Shown in pieces: positions 32,818 to 41,235 of a stretch of DNA of 54,636 nucleotides (the stretch's first letter is position 1; every line of letters starts with the position of its first letter). The DNA is taken from assembly GCA_004557315.1 (NCBI GenBank), contig SFEH01000001.1, positions 1 to 54,636 on the forward strand, written 5' to 3'. The translations under genes were made by a program, and so were the position numbers. The notes under the pieces were generated by a model. That model worked only from the letters and a program-made list of their open reading frames with translations. It was not told the origin of the DNA and searched no databases. Source of the DNA: Bacteroidales bacterium. GTDB taxonomy: Bacteria; Bacteroidota; Bacteroidia; Bacteroidales; UBA3663.

Positions 32818-32940
32818 ATGGCAAAGTCAGAAAAGAAGCGCAAGAAGATCTTTGGCTTCCACACTCCATTCAACAAGATCACAAAGCTTCAGAAGGCAAA
32901 TGCTGAGGCAATGGCAGCTTACCTTGCAAAGAAGGACTAA
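32818..32940 (+). CDS. 40-residue basic small protein between galM and galK
   Basis: An open frame encoding MAKSEKKRKKIFGFHTPFN followed by a helical stretch rich in Lys and Ala ending YLAKKD. It starts 36 bases after galM and is followed 7 bases later by a terminator. The very basic N-terminus (KSEKKRKK), the codon use like that of galM and galK, and the position in the operon support a real gene. There is no signal peptide or known domain. It could bind nucleic acid or a protein partner; no function is assigned. Confidence 0.7.
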   Translation: MAKSEKKRKKIFGFHTPFNKITKLQKANAEAMAAYLAKKD

Positions 32941-32947
32941 GAAACCT

Positions 32948-32976
32948 AAAGGGGTGCATTATGTGTGCCCCTTTTT
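32948..32976 (+). terminator. Terminator after the 40-residue gene, ahead of galK
   Basis: AAAGGGGTGCA at 32948-32958 pairs with TGTGCCCCTTT at 32964-32974 (11 bp with two G-U pairs) around a 5-base loop, then T residues. It separates galM and the small gene from galK, so galK may be expressed by read-through or from a weaker promoter of its own. Confidence 0.8.
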
Positions 32977-33045
32977 CTTTCCTTAAAATATAAATACCAA
33001 ATTATTATCAGAAATACCTATTTCACAATTTTAACTTTTTATACT

Positions 33046-34200
33046 ATGGATATCGAATACGTTCGCTCTCGTTTCAAGAAGCATTTCTTCGGCACTACAG
33101 GATCAGTTTATGCAAGCCCTGGTCGTATCAACCTCATCGGTGAGCATACCGACTACAATGGTGGTTTTGTGTTCCCAGGCGCAGTTCAGCAGGGCATGGT
33201 TCTCGAAATCAACCCTAACGGAACAGACAAGGTACGTGCCTATTCTATCGACCTCAAGGACTATGTTGAGTTCGGACTCGGACTTTACGATGCTCCTAAG
33301 GCTACATGGGCTCGTTACATCTATGGTGTCTGCCGTGAGATGATCCTCCGTGGTGTCAAGGTAAAGGGCTTCGATACTGCATTTGCAGGCGACGTGCCTC
33401 TCGGCGCAGGTATGTCATCGTCAGCAGCACTCGAGAGTGCTTTCGCATTTGCTGTCAACGACATGTTCGGCGACAATAAGGTCAGCAAGTTCGACCTCGC
33501 TAAGGTTGGTCAGGCTACAGAGCACAAGTACATCGGCGTGAACTGCGGTATCATGGATCAGTTCGCAAGCGTCTTCGGCAAGGAGAAGTGCCTCATCCGC
33601 CTCGACTGCCGCTCGCTCGAATACGAGTACTTCCCATTCGACCCACAGGGCTACAAGCTCGTCCTCCTCAACTCTAACGTAAAGCACGAGCTCGCTTCAT
33701 CGGCTTACAACGACCGCCGCAAGAGCTGCGAGACAGTGGTTGCCGAGATCGCAAAGACTCATCCTGAGGTGACTCTCCTCCGCGATGCTACTTTCGAAAT
33801 GCTCGAAGAGGTTAAGGACAAGGTATCAGAGGAAGATTACAAGTGCGCATACTATGTGATCGGTGAGACCGACCGCGTACTCGCTGTCTGCGACGCTCTC
33901 CAGAAGGGCGACTACGAGACTGTAGGTCAGAAGATGTACGAGACTCACGAAGGACTCAGCAAGAACTATAAGGTTAGCTGCGAAGAGCTCGACTTCCTCA
34001 ACGACATCGCCAAGGAATGTGGCGTAACAGGTTCACGCGTCATGGGTGGCGGCTTCGGTGGTTGCACTATCAACCTCGTGAAGGAAGACCTCTATGACAA
34101 GTTCATCGCTACTGCCAATGTTAAGTATGCCGAGAAGTTTGGCAAGAAGCCAGGCGTAATCGACGTAGTTATCGGCGACGGTTCACGCAAACTCGTTTAA
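33046..34200 (+). CDS. galK: Galactokinase
   Basis: A 384-residue GHMP kinase that phosphorylates galactose at C1. The N-terminal signature GRINLIGEHTDYNGGFVFP, the ATP-binding VPLGAGMSSSAALESAFAFA and the C-terminal GSRVMGGGFGGCTINLV appear in the normal order. I chose the ATG at 33046 because a longer frame from 32965 would begin inside the terminator, and because the family signature then lies at the usual distance. Its stop overlaps the truA ATG by one base, so truA is probably coupled to it. Confidence 0.94.
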   Translation: MDIEYVRSRFKKHFFGTTGSVYASPGRINLIGEHTDYNGGFVFPGAVQQGMVLEINPNGTDKVRAYSIDLKDYVEFGLGLYDAPKATWARYIYGVCREMILRGVKVKGFDTAFAGDVPLGAGMSSSAALESAFAFAVNDMFGDNKVSKFDLAKVGQATEHKYIGVNCGIMDQFASVFGKEKCLIRLDCRSLEYEYFPFDPQGYKLVLLNSNVKHELASSAYNDRRKSCETVVAEIAKTHPEVTLLRDATFEMLEEVKDKVSEEDYKCAYYVIGETDRVLAVCDALQKGDYETVGQKMYETHEGLSKNYKVSCEELDFLNDIAKECGVTGSRVMGGGFGGCTINLVKEDLYDKFIATANVKYAEKFGKKPGVIDVVIGDGSRKLV

Positions 34201-34952
34201 TGAGATATTTCATCTACTTGCAATACGACGGAACGGCATATCACGGTTGGCAGAGTCAGCCTAATGCTACGTCGGTGCAGGAAACAATAGAACAAAAGCT
34301 CTCTCTGCTCCTGCAGCGAGAGCTTTTTATTGTGGGTGCCGGACGGACAGATGCCGGTGTTCACGCCCGCCTAATGGTAGCGCACTTCGAAATCAACGAA
34401 GAAGAGAAGACGATCGATACGCACGACCTCACCCGTCGGCTCAACGGCATCCTGCCCAAGGACATCTCCATCATCAAGGTGGTGCCCGTATGTCCCGAAG
34501 CACACGCTCGCTTCTCTCCCATTTCGCGCACCTATCGCTACTATGTCACCTCTCACAAGGATCCGTTCAATCCCTATGCCTACCGCATCTTCTGGGATCT
34601 CGACATCGACCTTATGAACAAGGCGGCAAGCAAGCTTTTTGACTATATCGATTTCACTTCGTTCAGCCGTCTGCACACTGATGTCAAGACCAACAACTGC
34701 CGTATCATGGAGGCAAGGTGGACAACCAACGGACTGGGCGACTATGTCTTCGTCATCAAGGCCGACCGCTTTCTGCGCAACATGGTCAGAGCAGTAGTGG
34801 GAACCCTGATGCTTGTCGGACGACACCGCATGACAGTCGAGCAGTTCTGTCATGTCATCGAAGGCAAGAACAGATGCAAGGCAGGAGAATCAGCTCCAGC
34901 CAACGCTCTTTTCCTCGAAGATATCGAGTATCCTGAGGACATTTTTTTATGA
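34200..34952 (+). CDS. truA: tRNA pseudouridine(38-40) synthase
   Basis: A 250-residue enzyme that makes pseudouridine at positions 38-40 of tRNA anticodon arms. It begins with YFIYLQYDGTAYHGWQSQ; the catalytic Asp51 is in GAGRTDAGVHA, followed by the typical ARFSPISRTYRYYV and DFTSFSRLHTDVKTNNC, and FLRNMVRAVVGTLMLVG at the C-terminus. The start overlaps the galK stop by one base and the next gene overlaps its end by 4 bases. Confidence 0.95.
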   Translation: MRYFIYLQYDGTAYHGWQSQPNATSVQETIEQKLSLLLQRELFIVGAGRTDAGVHARLMVAHFEINEEEKTIDTHDLTRRLNGILPKDISIIKVVPVCPEAHARFSPISRTYRYYVTSHKDPFNPYAYRIFWDLDIDLMNKAASKLFDYIDFTSFSRLHTDVKTNNCRIMEARWTTNGLGDYVFVIKADRFLRNMVRAVVGTLMLVGRHRMTVEQFCHVIEGKNRCKAGESAPANALFLEDIEYPEDIFL

Positions 34953-36199
34953 ACAAATTCGAAAAAGCATTAAAATTCATACACGACAGCATCGGCAAGG
35001 ATTCAGAGTTCTACCAGAAGATCTATCTGGTGGGAGGATGCGTGCGCGACGAGATGCTGGGCGAACGATTCACCGACCTCGACCTGCTCATCGACATGCC
35101 CGATGGACAGAAGAGATTCGTCGAGTATATGTGTCAGGCCCATCCCGACAAGTGCAAGGGTCCTTTCTACTACAAGCGCTACGGCACTACCGCGATGGAC
35201 GTAATCATCGACCGTACATTTACCTTAGTCGAATGTGTCGAGCCTCATATCGAAGAATACAATGAGGAGGGCACCGAACTCATCGAGACACATTTCTGCA
35301 CGCTCGAAGAAGATGCAGTGCGTCGCGACTATACCTGCAACGCCCTCTATAAGAACCTCCACACGGGCAAGGTCATCGACCCGAGCGGCAAGGGCGTTGC
35401 CGACCTCAAGGCACGCCACCTGCGCACCGCAGGCGACCCTCACGAGATCTTCCGACAGGATCCCGTGCGTATGCTCCGTGGCATACGTTTCAAGCATCAG
35501 AAGGGCTTCATGCTCGACCCCGAAGCATGGCAGGCCATCATCGACCAGCATGAACTCATTGTCAACTCCGCTCCGACCCGAATGCGCGACGAGGTACACA
35601 AGATGATCAAGTCGAAAGACATGGCAGGTGCTATCGAAGACCTCTACAAGAGCGGACTCATGCCCTTCCTCTTCCCAGGACTTGAGCAATATATGGACGC
35701 TGAAGTCAGAGCCGACCATCTTCGCGACGACTTCTCGATATGGTCGCACACACGCCTTGCGCTCAACACAATGGTCAGGGAACACTCTCACACCGAGAGC
35801 GTCTATAAGCTCGTGGCACTCTTTGCCGACATCGCCATCGTCGATGGCATCGAAAAGGCAGTGTCGCTTCTGAACAATTCCCTGCTCGGCAAGGAAAAGG
35901 TCTCGACCGTCATCCACACCCTCAAGGATTACCTGCGCTTCAGAGTACTATTCCGCGACCGTGAGTACATCGGCAAGCCACGCACATTGCCCCACTTCAT
36001 CATCGGACTGTCAACGCGCAAGAACAGCTTCCGTCGATTGGTACGCGCTCTCAATCATGGGCTGAAACGCGAGATGGCACTCCCATACGAGATCTTCTAC
36101 GACAATGCACCACTGCCGCAACCAAAGACAAAGGTCAATTCACGACAGCGCAGGTCGCGTCACCGTCCGAAGCGAAAAAACGAAGCAGACAGCAAGTGA
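34949..36199 (+). CDS. CCA-adding/poly(A) polymerase-family nucleotidyltransferase
   Basis: A 416-residue protein. The class II nucleotidyltransferase head has YLVGGCVRDEMLGERFTDLD with the metal-binding pair Asp43 and Asp45, then RRDYTCNALY and the RNA-binding block FRQDPVRMLRGIRFKHQKGF. A degenerate HD-like region follows (near DDFSIWSHTRLALNTMV), and the basic C-terminus (RQRRSRHRPKRKNE) may bind RNA. Relatives add or repair the 3' CCA of tRNA, while others are poly(A) polymerases; motif reading alone does not separate the two. It overlaps truA by 4 bases, placing two RNA-processing enzymes in one unit. Confidence 0.85.
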   Translation: MNKFEKALKFIHDSIGKDSEFYQKIYLVGGCVRDEMLGERFTDLDLLIDMPDGQKRFVEYMCQAHPDKCKGPFYYKRYGTTAMDVIIDRTFTLVECVEPHIEEYNEEGTELIETHFCTLEEDAVRRDYTCNALYKNLHTGKVIDPSGKGVADLKARHLRTAGDPHEIFRQDPVRMLRGIRFKHQKGFMLDPEAWQAIIDQHELIVNSAPTRMRDEVHKMIKSKDMAGAIEDLYKSGLMPFLFPGLEQYMDAEVRADHLRDDFSIWSHTRLALNTMVREHSHTESVYKLVALFADIAIVDGIEKAVSLLNNSLLGKEKVSTVIHTLKDYLRFRVLFRDREYIGKPRTLPHFIIGLSTRKNSFRRLVRALNHGLKREMALPYEIFYDNAPLPQPKTKVNSRQRRSRHRPKRKNEADSK

Positions 36200-36286
36200 A
36201 AGATAAAGAAAGCCCAGAGTCGATAGCAATATTTTAGACATCAGCAGCAATAAACAATCATCTGGAGCGATATGTTATCAAATAAT

Positions 36287-36317
36287 TTTGATAATTGGTC
36301 AAAAGTGTTTATCTTTG
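36287..36317 (+). promoter_or_regulatory. Consensus promoter for lepA
   Basis: TTTG at 36287-36290, 19 bases, then TATCTTTG at 36310-36317: a perfect match. It ends 22 bases before the ATG at 36340. Confidence 0.8.
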
Positions 36318-36339
36318 CCACTAAAATTTGAAAAAAGCA

Positions 36340-38127
36340 ATGAAGAATATTCGTAACTTTTGTATTATTGCACACATCGACCACGGCAAGAGCACTCTCG
36401 CCGACCGCCTGCTCGAATACACCAAGACTGTAGCCGAGCGCGACATGCAGGCTCAGATCCTCGACAACATGGATCTCGAGCGCGAACGTGGCATCACCAT
36501 CAAGAGCCACGCCATCCAGATGGACTACATGCACAATGGCGAGAAGTACATCCTCAACCTCATCGACACTCCGGGTCACGTCGATTTCTCATACGAGGTG
36601 AGCCGCTCCATAGCAGCCTGCGAAGGCGCATTGCTCATCGTCGATGGTACCCAGGGCATCCAGGCTCAGACCATCTCCAACCTATATATGGCAATCGACC
36701 ATAACCTCGAGATCATCCCAGTCATCAACAAGTGCGACCTCGACAGCGCCATGCCCGAGCTCGTGGAAGACGAGATAGTAGAACTCCTCGGTTGCGACCG
36801 CAGCGAGATACTGCGTGCCAGCGGAAAGACTGGTCTCGGCGTGCCAGAAATACTCGAGGCAATCGTCGAGCGAGTGCCAGCCCCTGTGGGTGATCCCGAT
36901 GCTCCTCTCCAGGCTCTCATCTTCGATTCAGTATTCAACAGCTACAAGGGTGTCATTGGCTACTACAAGATTGTCAATGGCTCGCTCAAGAAAGGCGACA
37001 AGGTTAAGTTCGTCAATACAGGTTCAGAATACGATGCCGACGAGGTGGGTATCCTGCGCATGGACATGGAGCCACGTGCCGAAGTCAAGTGCGGCGACGT
37101 GGGCTATATCTGCTCGGGCATCAAGACCAGCTCCGAAGTCAAGGTGGGTGACACCATCACCCATCAGAAGAACCCTTGCGACAAGGCCATAGCAGGCTTC
37201 GAGGAGGTCAAGCCAATGGTCTTCGCTGGTGTCTATCCTATCGACCCAGAGGACTATGAGAACCTGCGCACATCGCTTGAGAAGCTTCAGCTCAACGATG
37301 CCTCACTGTCGTTCACTCCTGAGTCATCGCTCGCTCTCGGTTTCGGCTTCCGCTGCGGCTTCCTCGGACTCCTACACATGGAGATCGTACAGGAGCGTCT
37401 TGGCCGCGAATTCAACATGGATGTCATCACTACGGTGCCAAACGTGTCATACAAGGTGTTCGACAAGCACGGCGTTGAGAAGGAGATACACAACCCATCG
37501 GGCATGCCTGATATCATGACCATCGAGCACATTGAGGAGCCATATATCCGCGCCACCATCATCACCCAGACCGACTTCATCGGTGGTATCATGAAACTAT
37601 GTCTCGACAAGCGAGGCATACTCGTCGAACAGAAATACATCTCGGGCAACCGCGTCGAGATCTACTTTGACCTGCCACTCGGCGAAATAGTCATCGACTT
37701 CTACGACAAGCTCAAGTCCATCTCAAAGGGCTATGCGTCGTTCGACTACTATATCCACGACTTCCGTCCTTCGAAGCTCATCAAGCTCGATATCCTGCTC
37801 AATGGCGAACAGGTCGATGCGCTCTCTACCCTCACCCACGTCGATAATGCCGTGCCATTCGGCCGACGCATGTGCGAGAAGCTAAAGGAGCTCATCCCAC
37901 GCCAGCAGTTCGACGTAGCAGTCCAGGCAGCCATCGGACAGAAGATCATTGCCCGTGAGACTATCAAGCAGGTGCGTAAGGACGTGACCGCCAAGTGTTA
38001 CGGTGGTGACGTATCGCGTAAGCGCAAGCTGCTCGAAGCACAGAAACGAGGCAAGAAGCGCATGAAGCAGATCGGGAAGGTCGAAGTGCCACAGAACGCT
38101 TTCCTCGCTGTCCTGAAGCTCGACTGA
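36340..38127 (+). CDS. lepA: Elongation factor 4 (back-translocating GTPase)
   Basis: A 595-residue GTPase that acts on ribosomes and can back-translocate or rescue stalled complexes. G1 is AHIDHGKSTL, G2 lies in the RGITIKSHA region, G3 is DTPGH and G4 NKCD. Domain II follows, then EF-G-like domains with FGFRCGFLGLLHMEIVQERL, and the LepA-specific C-terminal domain ends KVEVPQNAFLAVLKLD. The ATG at 36340 gives the usual length; an in-frame TTG 12 bases upstream is possible but less likely. Confidence 0.95.
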   Translation: MKNIRNFCIIAHIDHGKSTLADRLLEYTKTVAERDMQAQILDNMDLERERGITIKSHAIQMDYMHNGEKYILNLIDTPGHVDFSYEVSRSIAACEGALLIVDGTQGIQAQTISNLYMAIDHNLEIIPVINKCDLDSAMPELVEDEIVELLGCDRSEILRASGKTGLGVPEILEAIVERVPAPVGDPDAPLQALIFDSVFNSYKGVIGYYKIVNGSLKKGDKVKFVNTGSEYDADEVGILRMDMEPRAEVKCGDVGYICSGIKTSSEVKVGDTITHQKNPCDKAIAGFEEVKPMVFAGVYPIDPEDYENLRTSLEKLQLNDASLSFTPESSLALGFGFRCGFLGLLHMEIVQERLGREFNMDVITTVPNVSYKVFDKHGVEKEIHNPSGMPDIMTIEHIEEPYIRATIITQTDFIGGIMKLCLDKRGILVEQKYISGNRVEIYFDLPLGEIVIDFYDKLKSISKGYASFDYYIHDFRPSKLIKLDILLNGEQVDALSTLTHVDNAVPFGRRMCEKLKELIPRQQFDVAVQAAIGQKIIARETIKQVRKDVTAKCYGGDVSRKRKLLEAQKRGKKRMKQIGKVEVPQNAFLAVLKLD

Positions 38128-38184
38128 TGACTATATCTCCCATTGTTTTGCAACAATAAATAATACATCAATAAAACGAATTGT

Positions 38185-39477
38185 ATGGAACACGTTATCC
38201 CAGCTTGGATGCTTATCCCGTTTGTTGTGATGCTCCTCTGCATCGCAATCTTTCCGCTCACCAAGCTTGAAGAGTGGTGGGAGCACAACCTCCACAAGCT
38301 CTATGTCTCGTTGATCCTCGGTGTGCCTGTAGGCATCTGGCTCTGCGTCAATGGCATGAGCCACGAACTTGAGCACCAGATGATCTACGACTATGTGCCA
38401 TTCATCCTTCTCTTGATGGCACTGTTTGTAACCACAGGTGGTATCTGTATCAAGGGTGACCTCAAGGCTACTCCTGCTATCAACACCACTATCCTCGCTA
38501 TCGGCTGGATCCTAGCTTCATTCATGGGAACCACCGGTGCCGCAATGCTCCTCGTGCGTATGCTCATCCAGACTATCTCTGAGCGCAAGTACAAGGTTCA
38601 CACCATCCTTTTCTTCATTGCCATCGTAGCCAACTGCGGTGGTCTGCTCACACCTCTTGGCGACCCACCGTTGTTCCTTCTATTCCAGAAGGGTGCAGAG
38701 TTCACATGGTTCTTCAACCTCACACCGGAATGGGCTGTTACTGGACTTCTCCTCCTTGCTACATACTTCGGCATCGACACTTATTACTATAAGAAAGAGC
38801 CAAAGCGCAACATCGAGAAGGATAATGCCAACATCGAGCCAATCAAGGTGAGCGGACATATCAACGTCCTCTGGCTGCTCTGTGTCATCGGCGCTACTAT
38901 GTTCATCAATGCAAAATACATCCCAGCAATGGGCGGACATGATGCACCATTCTATCTCCGACTCCTGCGCGAGTGGGTGTTCATCATCATCATCATTCTT
39001 TCGATGGTCACTACCAAGAAGCAGACCCGTAAGGACAACAACTACTCTTGGACACCAATACTTGAGGTGGCGTGTGTCTTCTGCGGCATCTTCGCCACTA
39101 TGACCCCTGCCCTTATGTTCCTCGAAGGCATGAAGGAGCAGATCCAGGAAGTGCTCAGTCAGCCTTGGCAGTTCCTCTACAGCACAGGTATCCTCTCAGC
39201 CTTCCTCGACAACGCACCTACAGCCATGGTGTTCAACTCAATGGCTCCATCGGGTGACATAGCCGGGCTTGCCAACGATGCCTTCCTCGGAGCCATCTCT
39301 GTCGGTGCTGTGTTCTTCGGAGCCCTCACCTACATCGGCAACGGACCAAACTTCATGGTCAAGTCAATCGCAGAGCAGAGCGGCATCAAGATGCCATCGT
39401 TCTTCGGCTATATGATGAAGTTCTCACTCATCATCTGCCTCCCAATATATATCATCGTCCAACTCATTTTCTTCTGA
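38185..39477 (+). CDS. NhaD-type sodium:proton antiporter
   Basis: A 430-residue membrane protein with about 12 helices in the ion-transporter (IT) superfamily layout. The motifs FMGTTGAAMLLVRMLIQT and GGLLTPLGDPPLFLLFQKGA are characteristic of NhaD; ILSAFLDNAPTAMVFNSMA and GALTYIGNGPNFMVKSIAEQ in the second half match its paired hairpin regions. It exchanges Na+ (or Li+) for H+. It lies 57 bases after lepA and ends ahead of a bidirectional terminator shared with the converging signalling locus. Confidence 0.9.
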   Translation: MEHVIPAWMLIPFVVMLLCIAIFPLTKLEEWWEHNLHKLYVSLILGVPVGIWLCVNGMSHELEHQMIYDYVPFILLLMALFVTTGGICIKGDLKATPAINTTILAIGWILASFMGTTGAAMLLVRMLIQTISERKYKVHTILFFIAIVANCGGLLTPLGDPPLFLLFQKGAEFTWFFNLTPEWAVTGLLLLATYFGIDTYYYKKEPKRNIEKDNANIEPIKVSGHINVLWLLCVIGATMFINAKYIPAMGGHDAPFYLRLLREWVFIIIIILSMVTTKKQTRKDNNYSWTPILEVACVFCGIFATMTPALMFLEGMKEQIQEVLSQPWQFLYSTGILSAFLDNAPTAMVFNSMAPSGDIAGLANDAFLGAISVGAVFFGALTYIGNGPNFMVKSIAEQSGIKMPSFFGYMMKFSLIICLPIYIIVQLIFF

Positions 39478-39501
39478 TTGATGATACAAGTCAAAGCATA
39501 C

Positions 39502-39536
39502 AAAAAAGCTGCACCCTCCACGGATGCAGCTTTTTT
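39502..39536. terminator. Bidirectional terminator between the NhaD-type gene and the EAL gene
   Basis: AAAAAAGCTGCA at 39502-39513 is the exact reverse complement of TGCAGCTTTTTT at 39525-39536, with an 11-base loop. Both strands end in a run of T residues, so it can serve the antiporter gene and the converging EAL-domain gene. Confidence 0.9.
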
Positions 39537-39551
39537 ATATATAAATAATTA

Positions 39552-41213
39552 TCATTTCTGTTTTGCCAGATACTCCTCGAACTCAGCGGCTGGAAGCGGC
39601 TTTGAGTAGTAATAGCCTTGGATGGAGTCTATTCCCATATCGGCTATCATCTTGCGGGTCTCGGCATCTTCGACACCCTCTGCCACCGAGCTCAGTTCCA
39701 AATCCTTGATCATAGACACGCAGCCCTTCATCACCTTCTGCTTGCGAGGGTCGCTGAGCTTGCGCACAAACGACATGTCGAACTTGACAGTGTCGATTGG
39801 AAGTTCAGAGAGTGAGTTGAGCGATGAGTAGCCGGTGCCAAAGTCATCGAGCTCAATCTTGATGCCTCTATGACGGAAGTCTTGGAGCAGGTTGAAGGCT
39901 TCGGATGAAAGGTTCTCAAATAGCGACTCTGTGATCTCGATGTGCATGAGATGTTCTGCAATACCATTGTCCTGCAAAGGCTTGATGATAAACTGCTCGA
40001 GATCCTTGTGTGCGAAGTCGTGTCGTGAGGCATTGACTGATATTGGCACAACCTTGAGACAGTTGTCGATCCACTTGCGCTGGTTTTTGCATGTCTCTCG
40101 CCAAACGAATGCATCGGCCATCGACACGAAGCCATTCTTCTCGAATACAGGGATGAACTCGCCTGGCGATACGAAGCCAAGCTCTGGACTTATCCAGCGC
40201 ATCAATGCCTCGGCACCCACGAGTTTCTCGGTCTTGGCATCGTGCTTCGGCTGATAATACACCTGCATCTCGCCGTTCTTCAGTGCTTTCTCCATCAGAT
40301 CCTCGATACGTGCGTTACGCTGCAGCTTGTCAAGGAGATCCTTGCTCACGAAGCGCGAATAGCGTCCATAAATCTTCTTTGCTTCACGCAGTGCCTCCCA
40401 CACGTTGTTGACATGGCCCATCAGACGTCTCGTGGTATCGAAATTCTCGCAAATACCTGCCTTGATCACGACATCCATATCCTTCGACAGACTACGGAAT
40501 CTCGTCTCATACCATTCTTCCTTCTCCTCGTTGCTCATGTCCTTGCCGGTGATCGTAGGATGCAGGTAGATGATCTGATCAATGTTGTAGGTGCCGATGA
40601 TGGTGTTTTCGGGATAAGCATTGCGTATCTCTTCAACCACTCGGCGAAGGATCTCGAACGACGAGTCACCCATCTGCTCATTGAGGCGCTTGAAGCCACG
40701 CACATCTGTCATCGCAAGTGTCATATCGAGGTCTGGGTGGCTATCGATCCACTGCTGAGCATAGATCATGAAGGCATTGCGCGTATAGACACCTGTCTGC
40801 TTGTCAATCTCGACATCGTTGAGCGTTGCTGCGAAGTTGCGCATACGGATGAGGTTCTCGACGCGAAGACGCACTATGAGCGGGTTATAAGGTTTCTTGA
40901 TAAAGTCGGTGGCATGGAGCGTCAGGCAATGTTCCTCGACATCCAATCCATCGTCGCCTGTGGTCACGATGATAGGAATATGACGGAGGTTCAAGTCGTT
41001 GCTCACTGCCTCGAGCACCTCGTAGCCATTCATCACTGGCATCTGGATGTCGAGCAATACCACATCAATGTCAGCAGTATGGGCGGAAAGGAGCTCCATA
41101 CCCTGCTTTCCATTCTCTGCAATGAGAAGGTTATAATCGTCTTCAAGGATAGCTTCGAGTATTTCTCTGTTTATCTCGTTATCCTCGATAATCAGAACAG
41201 TAGATTTATGCAT
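39552..41213 (-). CDS. Receiver / degenerate GGDEF / EAL protein, c-di-GMP phosphodiesterase-type
   Basis: A 553-residue soluble signalling protein. Residues 1-125 are a receiver domain with Asp55 (LLDIQMP) and Lys in DFIKKPYNP. Residues about 135-290 are GGDEF-like, but the signature position reads GTYNIDQIIY, so cyclase activity is unlikely. Residues about 300-550 form an EAL domain whose metal- and substrate-binding residues all appear: Glu335 in EAL, Asn394, Glu426, Asp456 and Asp457 in DDFGTG, Lys477, Glu512 and Gln532. Hydrolysis of cyclic di-GMP under control of phosphorylation is therefore likely. It is the last gene of the SusC/SusD signalling locus, 22 bases after the hybrid kinase, and is the only obvious output module there. 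Such proteins are uncommon in gut Bacteroidales. Confidence 0.92.
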   Translation of the reverse strand: MHKSTVLIIEDNEINREILEAILEDDYNLLIAENGKQGMELLSAHTADIDVVLLDIQMPVMNGYEVLEAVSNDLNLRHIPIIVTTGDDGLDVEEHCLTLHATDFIKKPYNPLIVRLRVENLIRMRNFAATLNDVEIDKQTGVYTRNAFMIYAQQWIDSHPDLDMTLAMTDVRGFKRLNEQMGDSSFEILRRVVEEIRNAYPENTIIGTYNIDQIIYLHPTITGKDMSNEEKEEWYETRFRSLSKDMDVVIKAGICENFDTTRRLMGHVNNVWEALREAKKIYGRYSRFVSKDLLDKLQRNARIEDLMEKALKNGEMQVYYQPKHDAKTEKLVGAEALMRWISPELGFVSPGEFIPVFEKNGFVSMADAFVWRETCKNQRKWIDNCLKVVPISVNASRHDFAHKDLEQFIIKPLQDNGIAEHLMHIEITESLFENLSSEAFNLLQDFRHRGIKIELDDFGTGYSSLNSLSELPIDTVKFDMSFVRKLSDPRKQKVMKGCVSMIKDLELSSVAEGVEDAETRKMIADMGIDSIQGYYYSKPLPAAEFEEYLAKQK

Positions 41214-41235
41214 GATCGTTTCTTTCCTTTATAAT

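Noticed and set aside
40242..41234. A 330-codon open frame antisense to the receiver-GGDEF-EAL gene, and similar frames antisense to the hybrid kinase
   Set aside because: Catalytic motifs prove the minus-strand genes; the plus-strand frames show only composition typical of antisense reading.
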